A stretch of DNA of 64,000 bases from Desulfopila sp. IMCC35008. Its GTDB lineage: Bacteria > Desulfobacterota > Desulfobulbia > Desulfobulbales > Desulfocapsaceae. The DNA is taken from positions 4,924,501-4,988,500 of the forward strand of contig NZ_CP050700.1 of the NCBI RefSeq assembly GCF_010646885.2. Reading direction: 5' to 3'. Under the pieces are notes generated by a model that saw nothing but the letters and a program-made list of their open reading frames with translations, made no database searches and was not told the origin of the DNA. A program made the position numbers and the translations under genes. Each line of letters opens with the position of its first letter. The stretch's first letter is position 1. Of this stretch, positions 8,346 through 16,464 are shown piece after piece.

Positions 8346-8855
8346 ATGGAGAGATTCTTTAAATATGTACTGCCCCTGCTAATCAGCGTCGTCGCAGCAA
8401 TGGAATTTTACCAAGTCCTCATGCGGTATGTTTTTGAACTTCCAGTCATGGGGCTCGATGAACTTTTGATCTATCCAACCCTCTGGCTCTATCTCCTTGG
8501 AAGTGTTAATGCCGCCCGAGAAGATACGCAAATCAAAGCAAACGTTCTTGATGTCTTTTTAAAGACTGAAAAATCTCGTCTGGTTGTTCGTGTTATCGCA
8601 GACATTATGTCCGTGACAGTTTCCTGCTGGCTTACCTACTGGGCATGGGATTATTTCAAATATGCAAGGCGAGTGTGGAAAGAGAGTCCCACACTGTACA
8701 TCCCGACTTTCTGGGCTGAGTGCTCCCTGTTCATCGGGCTTACACTCATGACCGCCTATAGTGGATACTATCTTCTCAAAAATGCCAGGCGGTTATTCTC
8801 GCAGGCACCTCTGCAGCCTGCAGAACCACTTCTCCAGCCTACAAAGGAGCTCTAG
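8346..8855 (+). CDS. TRAP transporter small permease (DctQ family)
   Basis: A 169-residue inner-membrane protein with four predicted helices (about residues 6-26, 42-60, 82-104 and 122-146). It carries the DctQ-like signatures MRYVFELPVMGLDELLIYPTL and REDTQIKANVL. DctQ supports the large permease. AAAGGAGAAGAGC is the ribosome site. The stop lies one base before the DctM start. It belongs to the catabolic operon and imports its substrate. Confidence 0.88.
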   Translation: MERFFKYVLPLLISVVAAMEFYQVLMRYVFELPVMGLDELLIYPTLWLYLLGSVNAAREDTQIKANVLDVFLKTEKSRLVVRVIADIMSVTVSCWLTYWAWDYFKYARRVWKESPTLYIPTFWAECSLFIGLTLMTAYSGYYLLKNARRLFSQAPLQPAEPLLQPTKEL

Positions 8856-8856
8856 A

Positions 8857-10161
8857 ATGGAAATTGTAACTGTTTCTCTTTTGGCATTGGGTGTTCTCGT
8901 TCTTATGCTCAGTTTTGGTGTTCCACTACCATTCTGTTTTGGCGGAGCACTGATGGCCATGTATTATTTAGGCGATGCAGCAATGGAAGGCACCATGGTA
9001 TGGGGCTATTCCCAGCTTGCTAATCCTGTACTGCTCTGTATTCCACTCTTTGTCTTTGCCGGTACTATCATGAGCGAAAGTGGTATTGCCGCAAGCCTAT
9101 TGAACTTTGTCAACGTATTCGTCGGACGAATACGCGGTGGGCTTGGAGTTGTTGCATCAGTGAGTTGTGCAATAATCGGGGCAATTTCAGGAAGCGGCCT
9201 CACCGGTGTCGCTGCCACCGGCCCATTACTGATTCCGGAAATGGCAGAAAAAGGATACCCACGGGGATATGCAACCGCGCTTGTGGCAAACTCTTCTGTA
9301 CTCGGGTTGCTCATCCCACCCAGTGTTACCATGATTATCTATGGCTGGGTTACTGACACCTCAATTCTTGCCTGTTTTCTTGCCACTCTCGGACCAGGCC
9401 TGTTTATCACCTTTCTCTTCTCGGTTGTTAATCTCGTCATGGCGAGAAAGTTCCCGCTAAAACTGGATCCTCCATCTACAAAACAGGAAATACTAAAAGA
9501 AGGAATTAGCTGTACCAGCAGGGCAATTCCAGCTCTCATCATGCCGCTTATCATTCTCGGCGGAATTTACGGTGGGATCATGACACCCACCGAAGCAGCT
9601 GCTGTTGCAGTCATCTATGCTATTCCTGTCGGTTTTCTGGTCTACAAAGGCCTGAGCTGGGAGACATTTCTCAAGGCGGCAAAAAGTTCTGCCACAGCAG
9701 TCGGGGCCATCATGGTTATGATTATCTTCAGCCTGATGCTCAGCCAGATCTTCGTTATGGAAGACGTTCCCCAGGCCCTGGTCGAAGGCATCTTTACGAT
9801 CACGGATAATAAGGTCTTATTACTCATCCTCATCAACTTCCTGCTATTTTTTGTCGGCATGATCGTCAACGACATTACAGCGATCATTCTTATCGCCCCA
9901 CTGCTACTCCCCTTAATGGAAGCCATTGGCGTTTCGCCAATCCAGTTCGCAGCCATTATGGGAGTGAACACTGCGATGGGTGGTGTTACCCCTCCATACG
10001 CATCTATTCTCTACCTCGGTATTCGAATTGGTAAAGTAGAATTTTCAGAAGTAATTAAGCCTGCAATGATTCTCATAGTTTGTGGGTATATGCCGGTTGT
10101 CTTTTTAACGTCTCTTTGGCCTGATTTGTCTCTGTTTTTCCCGAGACTCTTCGGTTATTAA
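8857..10161 (+). CDS. TRAP transporter large permease (DctM family)
   Basis: A 434-residue, very hydrophobic protein with about 12 helices. Family patterns include FAGTIMSESGIAASLL, SGSGLTGVAATGPLLIPEM and NTAMGGVTPPYASILYLG. DctM performs sodium-coupled substrate import with DctP and DctQ. I chose the ATG at 8857 behind AAAGGAGC; a longer open frame from 8761 overlaps the DctQ coding region in another frame and is not credible. Confidence 0.92.
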   Translation: MEIVTVSLLALGVLVLMLSFGVPLPFCFGGALMAMYYLGDAAMEGTMVWGYSQLANPVLLCIPLFVFAGTIMSESGIAASLLNFVNVFVGRIRGGLGVVASVSCAIIGAISGSGLTGVAATGPLLIPEMAEKGYPRGYATALVANSSVLGLLIPPSVTMIIYGWVTDTSILACFLATLGPGLFITFLFSVVNLVMARKFPLKLDPPSTKQEILKEGISCTSRAIPALIMPLIILGGIYGGIMTPTEAAAVAVIYAIPVGFLVYKGLSWETFLKAAKSSATAVGAIMVMIIFSLMLSQIFVMEDVPQALVEGIFTITDNKVLLLILINFLLFFVGMIVNDITAIILIAPLLLPLMEAIGVSPIQFAAIMGVNTAMGGVTPPYASILYLGIRIGKVEFSEVIKPAMILIVCGYMPVVFLTSLWPDLSLFFPRLFGY

Positions 10162-10188
10162 TCACCAACAACTTATCAGGAGTATGAA

Positions 10189-11187
10189 ATGACAAAGCGT
10201 TTTATGGTCAGTATGATCGTTCTGGTTGCCAGCGTCGCCGTAATGGCAGGAAGCGTTCAGGCCAAAACAATGAAAATTTCTCATGTAAGGCCTCAGGGTA
10301 CAGCTATCGACAAAGATCTCCGCTGGTTTTCAGACACCTTGAAAGAAGCATCAGGCGGGAAAATGAAAACCAAGATCTATCCTGCCAGTGCGCTGGGTGA
10401 TTACACTATCGTTCAGGAGCGGGTTGGTCTAGGCGCTGTAGACATGGCGTGTCAGCCACCATCATCTGCCGCAGATAAGAAATTCCAGCTCGTCTATTTT
10501 CCTTATATGGTAAAAGACTGGGTTCAGGCAAAGAAGAACTATTCTGCAGGTGCACCTCTGCGTAAAGTAGTTGAAGATCTTTACGCAAAACAGGACATTC
10601 ATCTCCTGGCTGTATGGCCAGTATACTTTGGCGGCATTGCCTTTAATACTGAAGTGAAAGAATACGGTAACCCAAACGCCTCAAAGGGTGTTAAGCTGCG
10701 GGTTCCACCAATGAAGACCTTCCAGCTTCTTGCTGATACAACTGGTTACCTTGGAACTCCAATTCCATTTTCTGATGCATTTACGGCAGTTCAGACCGGC
10801 GTTGTTGACGGTGTTATCGGTTCCGGCGCAGAAGGATATTATTCCTCCTTCAGGGATGTAACTAAATATTACCTGCCGTCCAACACGCATTTCGAGGCAT
10901 GGTACCTCATAATCAGTAAAAAACAATTCGACAAACTTTCCGCTGAAGAACAAAAACAGCTGCAAAATGTTGCGACCCAATTCGAAGATCGTCGATGGGA
11001 TGTTGCGGAAGCTGATCAGGCTGCGAATGAAAAACGCCTTGCTGATTACGGTGCTGAAATCTTAACAATCAGCGACGAAGAAATTGCTGCGACCGCTCAA
11101 AAGATTCAGTCCGTTGTCTGGCCGCAGATTCTTGATGATGTTGGTAAAGAATGGGGCCAGACCGTTCTTAACGGCATCGTTGAATAA
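10189..11187 (+). CDS. TRAP transporter substrate-binding protein (DctP family), copy 1
   Basis: A 332-residue periplasmic binding protein. The signal peptide (residues 1-25) ends SVQA-KTMK. DctP features include the N-terminal strand MKISHVRPQGTAIDKDL, ASALGDYTIVQERVGLGAVD, and the conserved Arg in VKLRVPPM that normally pairs with the substrate carboxylate. AGGAG precedes the ATG. It captures the operon's substrate for DctQM. It shares the unusual WPVYFGGIA segment and overall layout with the next gene, so the two are tandem paralogues. Confidence 0.92.
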   Translation: MTKRFMVSMIVLVASVAVMAGSVQAKTMKISHVRPQGTAIDKDLRWFSDTLKEASGGKMKTKIYPASALGDYTIVQERVGLGAVDMACQPPSSAADKKFQLVYFPYMVKDWVQAKKNYSAGAPLRKVVEDLYAKQDIHLLAVWPVYFGGIAFNTEVKEYGNPNASKGVKLRVPPMKTFQLLADTTGYLGTPIPFSDAFTAVQTGVVDGVIGSGAEGYYSSFRDVTKYYLPSNTHFEAWYLIISKKQFDKLSAEEQKQLQNVATQFEDRRWDVAEADQAANEKRLADYGAEILTISDEEIAATAQKIQSVVWPQILDDVGKEWGQTVLNGIVE

Positions 11188-11200
11188 GTAAAGAAGCTCA

Positions 11201-11234
11201 TCTTCGCTGCCAGACAACAGGCTGGCAGCGAAGA
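11201..11234 (+). promoter_or_regulatory. Intercistronic stem-loop between the two dctP genes
   Basis: Perfect 13-base arms (CTTCGCTGCCAG core) around an 8-base loop, with no T-run after it. It starts 13 bases past the first dctP stop. Such hairpins usually protect the 3' end of abundant binding-protein mRNA and lower downstream expression (known for other transporter operons; inferred here). Confidence 0.6.
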
Positions 11235-11261
11235 CGTATATTCAACCAACGGGAGCTCCAA

Positions 11262-12266
11262 ATGAAAAAGAGTACTATCGCCCTGCTTCTAGGTTTTTTT
11301 CTTGCTTTTTTTCACAGTGGCACATCACACGCCGACACATCAAGAAGTTGGAAAGTTGGACATCTGCGCCAATCCGGTTCAGCCATAGACAAGGATCTGC
11401 ATCAGTTTATTGAGCAGGTTAAAAAGAAAACCGACAACACGTTCTCATTTGACGTGTATACGGGAAACAGGCTGGGAGATTATTCTGTTGTTCAGGAGCG
11501 TGTATCTTTTGGTGAAGTGCAACTCTATGTCGGACCGCTCTCCACATCCATTGACAAACGATTGTTACTGGCAACCATACCGTATCTTGTTAACAATTGG
11601 GCAGAGGCACAGCAGGTTTATACCCAGGGCAGTGACCTCTTTAACACCCTTGCCATATTTCTCAAAGAACAAAACATCAAATTACTTGGCGGTTGGCCCG
11701 TCTATTTTGGAGGCATTGCCCTTACAAAAAAGCCGGCTCAACCGGGAAACCCTGATGTATCTAAGCACATGATACTCCGCGTTCCGCCTATCAAAAGCTT
11801 TGAGTTATCCGCCAGGCAACTCGGCTACACGCCATATCCGATTACCTGGACCTATGCCAAAATGGGACTGAAGACAGGGATGGTTGCCGGTATGATTGGT
11901 GGGGGAGCTGAAGGATACAGCGGCCTGAAAGACCTGGTAAAATACTATCTTCCTGTAAAAGACCATTTTGAACACTGGTTTATATACATGAATTTGGATA
12001 ATTGGAACAACCTTTCACCACAGGAACAAGAACTTTTCATTAAGACAGCTAGTGAAATTGAGCAACGTCGTTATCGTGTTGCACCGGCTCAGGAAAAAGA
12101 GAGCATCGAACAGCTTAAAAGGCAGGGAACAGAAGTAATAGAGCTCAGTGAAAAAGAGCTTAGAGCCATGAGAACGAAAGTTGAGAAAAACGTTTGGCCA
12201 CTGCTTGAAAAAGAGATTGGCGAATCGTTTAGTCAGATCATATCCGGCGTTAAAAAACTCCAGTAA
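11262..12266 (+). CDS. TRAP transporter substrate-binding protein (DctP family), copy 2
   Basis: A 334-residue DctP-like protein with a signal peptide ending near SHADTS. It aligns along its whole length with copy 1: GHLRQSGSAIDKDL, RLGDYSVVQERVSFGEVQ, GGWPVYFGGIALT, and MILRVPPIKSFEL with the conserved Arg. Many pocket-region residues differ, which suggests a second ligand or affinity for the same permease. A GGGAGC site precedes the ATG. It is the last gene of the operon; the sigma-54 activator gene converges on it 26 bases later. Confidence 0.9.
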   Translation: MKKSTIALLLGFFLAFFHSGTSHADTSRSWKVGHLRQSGSAIDKDLHQFIEQVKKKTDNTFSFDVYTGNRLGDYSVVQERVSFGEVQLYVGPLSTSIDKRLLLATIPYLVNNWAEAQQVYTQGSDLFNTLAIFLKEQNIKLLGGWPVYFGGIALTKKPAQPGNPDVSKHMILRVPPIKSFELSARQLGYTPYPITWTYAKMGLKTGMVAGMIGGGAEGYSGLKDLVKYYLPVKDHFEHWFIYMNLDNWNNLSPQEQELFIKTASEIEQRRYRVAPAQEKESIEQLKRQGTEVIELSEKELRAMRTKVEKNVWPLLEKEIGESFSQIISGVKKLQ

Positions 12267-12292
12267 CTTTTCAATATTAAAACAACTGTAGT

Positions 12293-14206
12293 CTACTTTC
12301 TCTCCAGCCCATACTGCTTTACCTTTCGGTAAAGCGTTGCCCGTGAAATTCCCAACCTCCTTGCGGTTTCAGCCATGTTTGATTGTGTTTCACTCAATAT
12401 GGCTGAAATCATTTTCTGTTCCATCTCCTGCAATGTTCCGGGGTATGCAATTTTTTCACCGGAGGACGATTCTGAAATTCCAAGATCTTTGCCTGTAATT
12501 TTTTTGCTATCACTGACATGGAGTGCTCGCTGGATAGTGTTTTCGAGCTCACGAACATTGCCTGGCCAGTTATATGAAATAAGTGAATCACAGCCATCCT
12601 GTGTGAAGCGGCACTGTGGGTCATTCTTTTTCAGAAAATAATTCGCAAGAGTCATGATATCTTCAGCTCCTCTTTCCCTCAAAGATGGAATTCGGATTTG
12701 CAGGATATTAAGGCGATAATAGAGATCCTGCCTGAACTTATTCTGTCCCACAGCTTGAGATAAATCGACATGGGTTGAGGCTATGATTCTGGCATCCGTC
12801 TGCACCACCTTGCGAGCACCGATAGGTTGAACTTCTCCTGTCTGTAAAACCCGGAGTAGCTTAACCTGCATATCATGGGGCATATCCCCTATCTCATCAA
12901 GTAGAATGGTTCCACCCGTTGCGAGTGCAAACTTGCCGGGCCGGCCACCTTTTAGTGCTCCGGTAAATGCTCCTTCCACATATCCGAATAATTCACTCTC
13001 TAGCAGTTCCCCTGGAATTGCACCACAATTGATCGGCACAAACGGTTTTTCTGTTCGCTGTCCTCCATTGTGGATCGCCTGGGCAAACAACTCCTTTCCT
13101 GTTCCGGTCTCTCCGAGAAGCAGTACCGTCGAGTTTGATTGGGATGCACGTTTGGCGAGTTCAACTGCCTCAAAAAAGAGCGGGGATGTACCAATCAGAG
13201 AGTCAAAAGTAAAGAAAGGTTTTGAACCGGAAATTCTATTGTAGAGTTTTCGGATATTGTTAAACTCAGCAAAATCGAGAACAGCTCCGAGAAGCTTTTC
13301 GTCGGCTGATATGACAGGTTGAGCCGAATAAAAAAAGTGAACATCTCTGTTCTCGTCCTGAATATGGCATTCTCTGTTTTTCCAGCGATGCGGGTGCTTT
13401 TGAATGCTTTTCAGGTCGACATCAAGATCGCCGAGCGTAGATATTGCTTTTCCTTCGAGCTCATCGGATTGAAGGATTTCTTTACCCTGACGATTGATTT
13501 TCCTGATAATCAGATCCTTATCAAGCGTTAGAAGACCTGTTCCTGAAGATTCGATAACGCTATTGAGAAAACCAATATAGAGAGACATCTCTTTATTGCG
13601 CCGCAGCAGTCTCAAGTGTCTTTCAATAGAACGAGCCGCAGATGTTATCATTATAAGAGTATGGGGATGAACCAGGCTCTGATCTCCGAACACAACCAGA
13701 ACCCCCTGCAGAACCCCCTGATGACCAAAAATCGGTGCGGCCGAACTGATGAGGGCCTGAGCTCGCTTGCAGAAATGGTCTGTACTGTGCAGTTGAATCG
13801 AAACCTGCAGGCGAAGGCACAGGCTAGTTGCCGTAGTGCCGACATCTTTTTCTGTCCAACGATAGCCAGGGGCAAACTGGCGGGCTGCTGATCGCAACTT
13901 GGGTTCATCGCTGCCGGCCAGGTGAAGTATATACCCTTCGTTATCGGCAAATCCCACAAGGAAATCGTCTGGAGACATCAAGTCATAAAATTCTTTGATC
14001 GTTGCAAATACAACATCCAGAACATCCTTATTTTCAAGCCTTCTCTCTTCAAGCTCAGAAGAAGACAGTTTAATATCTTCCAGATCTCGAAATTCACTAT
14101 TAATACCATATGCTTCAGAGCGCCTGTGGGATTCCTCAATCACCTTTTTCATCTGTTCAGGTGTTGGGATGGTACCTTTAGGTATAGTAGTTTCCATGAA
14201 TCTCAT
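12293..14206 (-). CDS. Sigma-54-dependent activator, AcoR type
   Basis: A 637-residue enhancer-binding protein. An N-terminal GAF-like sensor (about 60-190) is followed by a PAS-like domain (about 205-320). The AAA+ core (about 345-570) has Walker A GETGTGKE, the sigma-54 contact loop GAFTGA and Walker B GGTILLDEIGD. The C-terminal Fis-type helix-turn-helix is AETARRLGISRATLYRKV. No receiver domain is present, so it senses a small molecule directly. Convergent to the TRAP operon, it is the natural candidate for binding the palindromes at 4676 and 4763 and opening the sigma-54 promoter at 4944. The ATG at 14197 is an alternative start. Confidence 0.92.
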   Translation of the reverse strand: MRFMETTIPKGTIPTPEQMKKVIEESHRRSEAYGINSEFRDLEDIKLSSSELEERRLENKDVLDVVFATIKEFYDLMSPDDFLVGFADNEGYILHLAGSDEPKLRSAARQFAPGYRWTEKDVGTTATSLCLRLQVSIQLHSTDHFCKRAQALISSAAPIFGHQGVLQGVLVVFGDQSLVHPHTLIMITSAARSIERHLRLLRRNKEMSLYIGFLNSVIESSGTGLLTLDKDLIIRKINRQGKEILQSDELEGKAISTLGDLDVDLKSIQKHPHRWKNRECHIQDENRDVHFFYSAQPVISADEKLLGAVLDFAEFNNIRKLYNRISGSKPFFTFDSLIGTSPLFFEAVELAKRASQSNSTVLLLGETGTGKELFAQAIHNGGQRTEKPFVPINCGAIPGELLESELFGYVEGAFTGALKGGRPGKFALATGGTILLDEIGDMPHDMQVKLLRVLQTGEVQPIGARKVVQTDARIIASTHVDLSQAVGQNKFRQDLYYRLNILQIRIPSLRERGAEDIMTLANYFLKKNDPQCRFTQDGCDSLISYNWPGNVRELENTIQRALHVSDSKKITGKDLGISESSSGEKIAYPGTLQEMEQKMISAILSETQSNMAETARRLGISRATLYRKVKQYGLERK

Positions 14207-14567
14207 TGATGCAGTGTTAGAAATATCCAGAGGTGCAACTCTCTAGCCTCATACTCAACCAGTCATATCACAGTTTGCAGCTTACCCCGACTAGTCTTTT
14301 GACACCATGTTTTTTACTTACAGAAATACACTATTACATTGGGATAGCAGGTGGCTGATGGAAGCACCATCTTCACCCAGGGAGTAATTAGGGTTCAATA
14401 ATAATGGTGGGGGCGTGAGAGCTGATATCTGTTGATACAATGGCAATCAATAGGTCGTTACGCCTGCAAACTTAACATCGTGAAAAGTGGATGTTCAGAA
14501 TGATCCTGCTATAAAAGAGTGGACACTCTGTTAAGCCAATATTATGAAAATTGACAGGAGGAAAGAC
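14207..14567. other. Intergenic region, nothing recognised
   Basis: Between the activator gene and the transposase relic I see no credible gene. The last ~55 bases (from about 14510, ATAAAAGAGTGGACACTCTG) resemble the left end of an IS3-family element, but no matching right end is visible. Confidence 0.5.
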
Positions 14568-14723
14568 ATGAGTGTTCAACGATGAAAATACGACTCTGAT
14601 TTCAAAAGAAATTGTGTTCGCCTGACAGAATATCCTGATCGAACAGTCAAGGAAGTGGCAGCAAATCTCGGCATCTTTCTAGACCTTCTCTATAAATGGT
14701 GTCGTTTTCGCAATATAGTATGA
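14568..14723 (+). pseudogene. IS3-family transposase OrfA relic
   Basis: After an ATG behind GGAGG, the frame is broken by an early TGA and then reads KYDSDFKRN, RTVKEVAANLGI and LLYKW. This is the N-terminal helix-turn-helix of IS3-type OrfA proteins (usual form: KRNAVRL..VKEVAENLGIS..LLYKW). It stops after about 45 codons, next to the protease gene's 3' end. No OrfB remains. It marks an old insertion at the edge of the NRPS cluster. Confidence 0.75.
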
Positions 14724-14724
14724 T

Positions 14725-16344
14725 TTATTGCAGTTTGCGTAAAGCCTTCAGCAGGGCCTTTCCTTTCGGTGTTCCCAGACCGCTGAGGGGATCCCATCCC
14801 GGACCGGCATTATAGGCGCCATTATTACCGATGGTGATGTCATTAAACAGATCCTGCCGCTCAATTAACTGAAGCCGGTAGAGAAGCGGATTAAGATAAC
14901 CAAGGCGATTGCCTACCCCTTGATTGAGCCTGGCGATCAGGGCGGCCCAGAGCGGAGCGGCTGCACTTGTTCCACCACCTTCCTCGACCATCAAAGCTTT
15001 GCCCTTTTTCTCTTCTACGGCAATCAGGATACCAGAGAAAAAGTTGTCCGCATGGGCGGCAACATCCGGAAAGCCACGACCGGCCCGCGTCCAGGTGGCA
15101 TCTTTTTTTACATAGACACTGCCTGGCCAGGCAGGATTAGCCGAATACGGAACATGGGCGACCTGCTGCCACTGAGGCAGCTGAAAATACTGGCTTACGC
15201 CTCCTCCCGTGACAAGCCCACCAAAGGCACGGGCATCCCAGGCAACTTCAGCATAACGGCCTAGCGGTTTGGTCGTGCTGATCAGCGTGGTGCCGCCGAC
15301 GGCAAGAACATAGGGACTTGAGGCCGGAAAGTAGGCATGAGCCAGGCAATCCGGGGCACCTGCACCGGATCCCAGGTCACCTGCTGCAGCGGTCACTGTT
15401 ACTCCTAAAAGAGCCGCCTCGCTAAACAAACGGTTGTGAAGATGCATGACTTCTTTTCTCTCTTCATCTTCATAGAATGCGAAGCTCACCGAGAGGATAT
15501 CCGGTCTGTGGATAGGATCGTGGATGGCAGTCGCCATGGCCTCGTACCATCCACGGGGTGAATTGTCAGCGAGGTAAACGACAATCTTGGCTCCCGGCGC
15601 CATACTGCCGGCCACCTCAATATCCATGGTCACTTCAAAATCGGACCGCTGCGGTGGCGTAAAGCCTCCAACCGGCACAGTAACGATCTCGGGGAGCGGC
15701 TTGCCGAGGGCAGAGAAGTAAGCCTTGAGCACGTTCCGCTGAAAACCCATGTCAAATGCAATAATGGCAATGGTCTGTCCTTTGCCGTCAAGCTCTTCTG
15801 GGAAATCATAGAGTTGAGCCAGTTGTGGAGGTGTATAGCTTTGTACTCGAAAACTCGGGATTTGAGGGGGTTGTGGTGTAGCCTGGGCGTGGTTGGTTGG
15901 TTCTTTTTCCTCGGAAAAGATATGTGCAACCCGTTTTGCTACCTCTTTCGGCAGGCTATCCAAGGTGTCTAAAGACTCTTTCGTACCACTCAGGGTGATA
16001 AGTCGGCTGGCCAGGTCAACCCGCTGCATGGTCAGTTGGTTGTCATTGGCAAAGGTTTTAATCAGTTGAAGATCCGCAGCATCAATCCCATAAATACGGC
16101 CGAAATCCTTTCTGCTCAGATAGTGTCGTTTTTGGGGTGACGTCACACTCATCTGTACCAGGGTCTGATCATCAATTGCCGGAGCACTGACTGGAGGACG
16201 CAGCAACAAGGTGCGTTGTTCAAGCTCACCTGCGTGAACCATCACCGGGCCGGCTGTGCCAAGCAGAATCCAGCAAAACAGTATAAAGAACCACAGGGTG
16301 CTGCGATTGCCTCTGCAACTACGAATACAAGTATATGTTTTCAT
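14725..16344 (-). CDS. S53 family (sedolisin/kumamolisin) serine-carboxyl peptidase precursor
   Basis: A 539-residue secreted protease precursor. Residues 1-40 form a long signal peptide ending near MVHAG. A Pro-kumamolisin activation domain follows (about 55-150; HYLSRKDFGRIYGI). The catalytic domain (about 180-539) contains the Glu/Asp pair in DFEVTMDIEV, the oxyanion Asp in AAGDLGSGAG, and the catalytic Ser in GGGTSAAAP. The C-terminal calcium-site region reads NAGPGWDPLSGLGTPKG. All catalytic residues are present. S53 enzymes act best at acidic pH. It lies downstream of the thioesterase-bearing NRPS on the same strand, 120 bases away; whether it belongs to the cluster is open. Confidence 0.92.
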   Translation of the reverse strand: MKTYTCIRSCRGNRSTLWFFILFCWILLGTAGPVMVHAGELEQRTLLLRPPVSAPAIDDQTLVQMSVTSPQKRHYLSRKDFGRIYGIDAADLQLIKTFANDNQLTMQRVDLASRLITLSGTKESLDTLDSLPKEVAKRVAHIFSEEKEPTNHAQATPQPPQIPSFRVQSYTPPQLAQLYDFPEELDGKGQTIAIIAFDMGFQRNVLKAYFSALGKPLPEIVTVPVGGFTPPQRSDFEVTMDIEVAGSMAPGAKIVVYLADNSPRGWYEAMATAIHDPIHRPDILSVSFAFYEDEERKEVMHLHNRLFSEAALLGVTVTAAAGDLGSGAGAPDCLAHAYFPASSPYVLAVGGTTLISTTKPLGRYAEVAWDARAFGGLVTGGGVSQYFQLPQWQQVAHVPYSANPAWPGSVYVKKDATWTRAGRGFPDVAAHADNFFSGILIAVEEKKGKALMVEEGGGTSAAAPLWAALIARLNQGVGNRLGYLNPLLYRLQLIERQDLFNDITIGNNGAYNAGPGWDPLSGLGTPKGKALLKALRKLQ

Positions 16345-16464
16345 TTTTCACCTTTTCAAAAGCGCTCAACAGATAAGTGATCTTATCATTTTTTCAAGGG
16401 ACTCACACCATCTCCGGCGGTCAGTATCTCTGCTTCAGACAACCCTTTGTTACAGCTAATTCTA

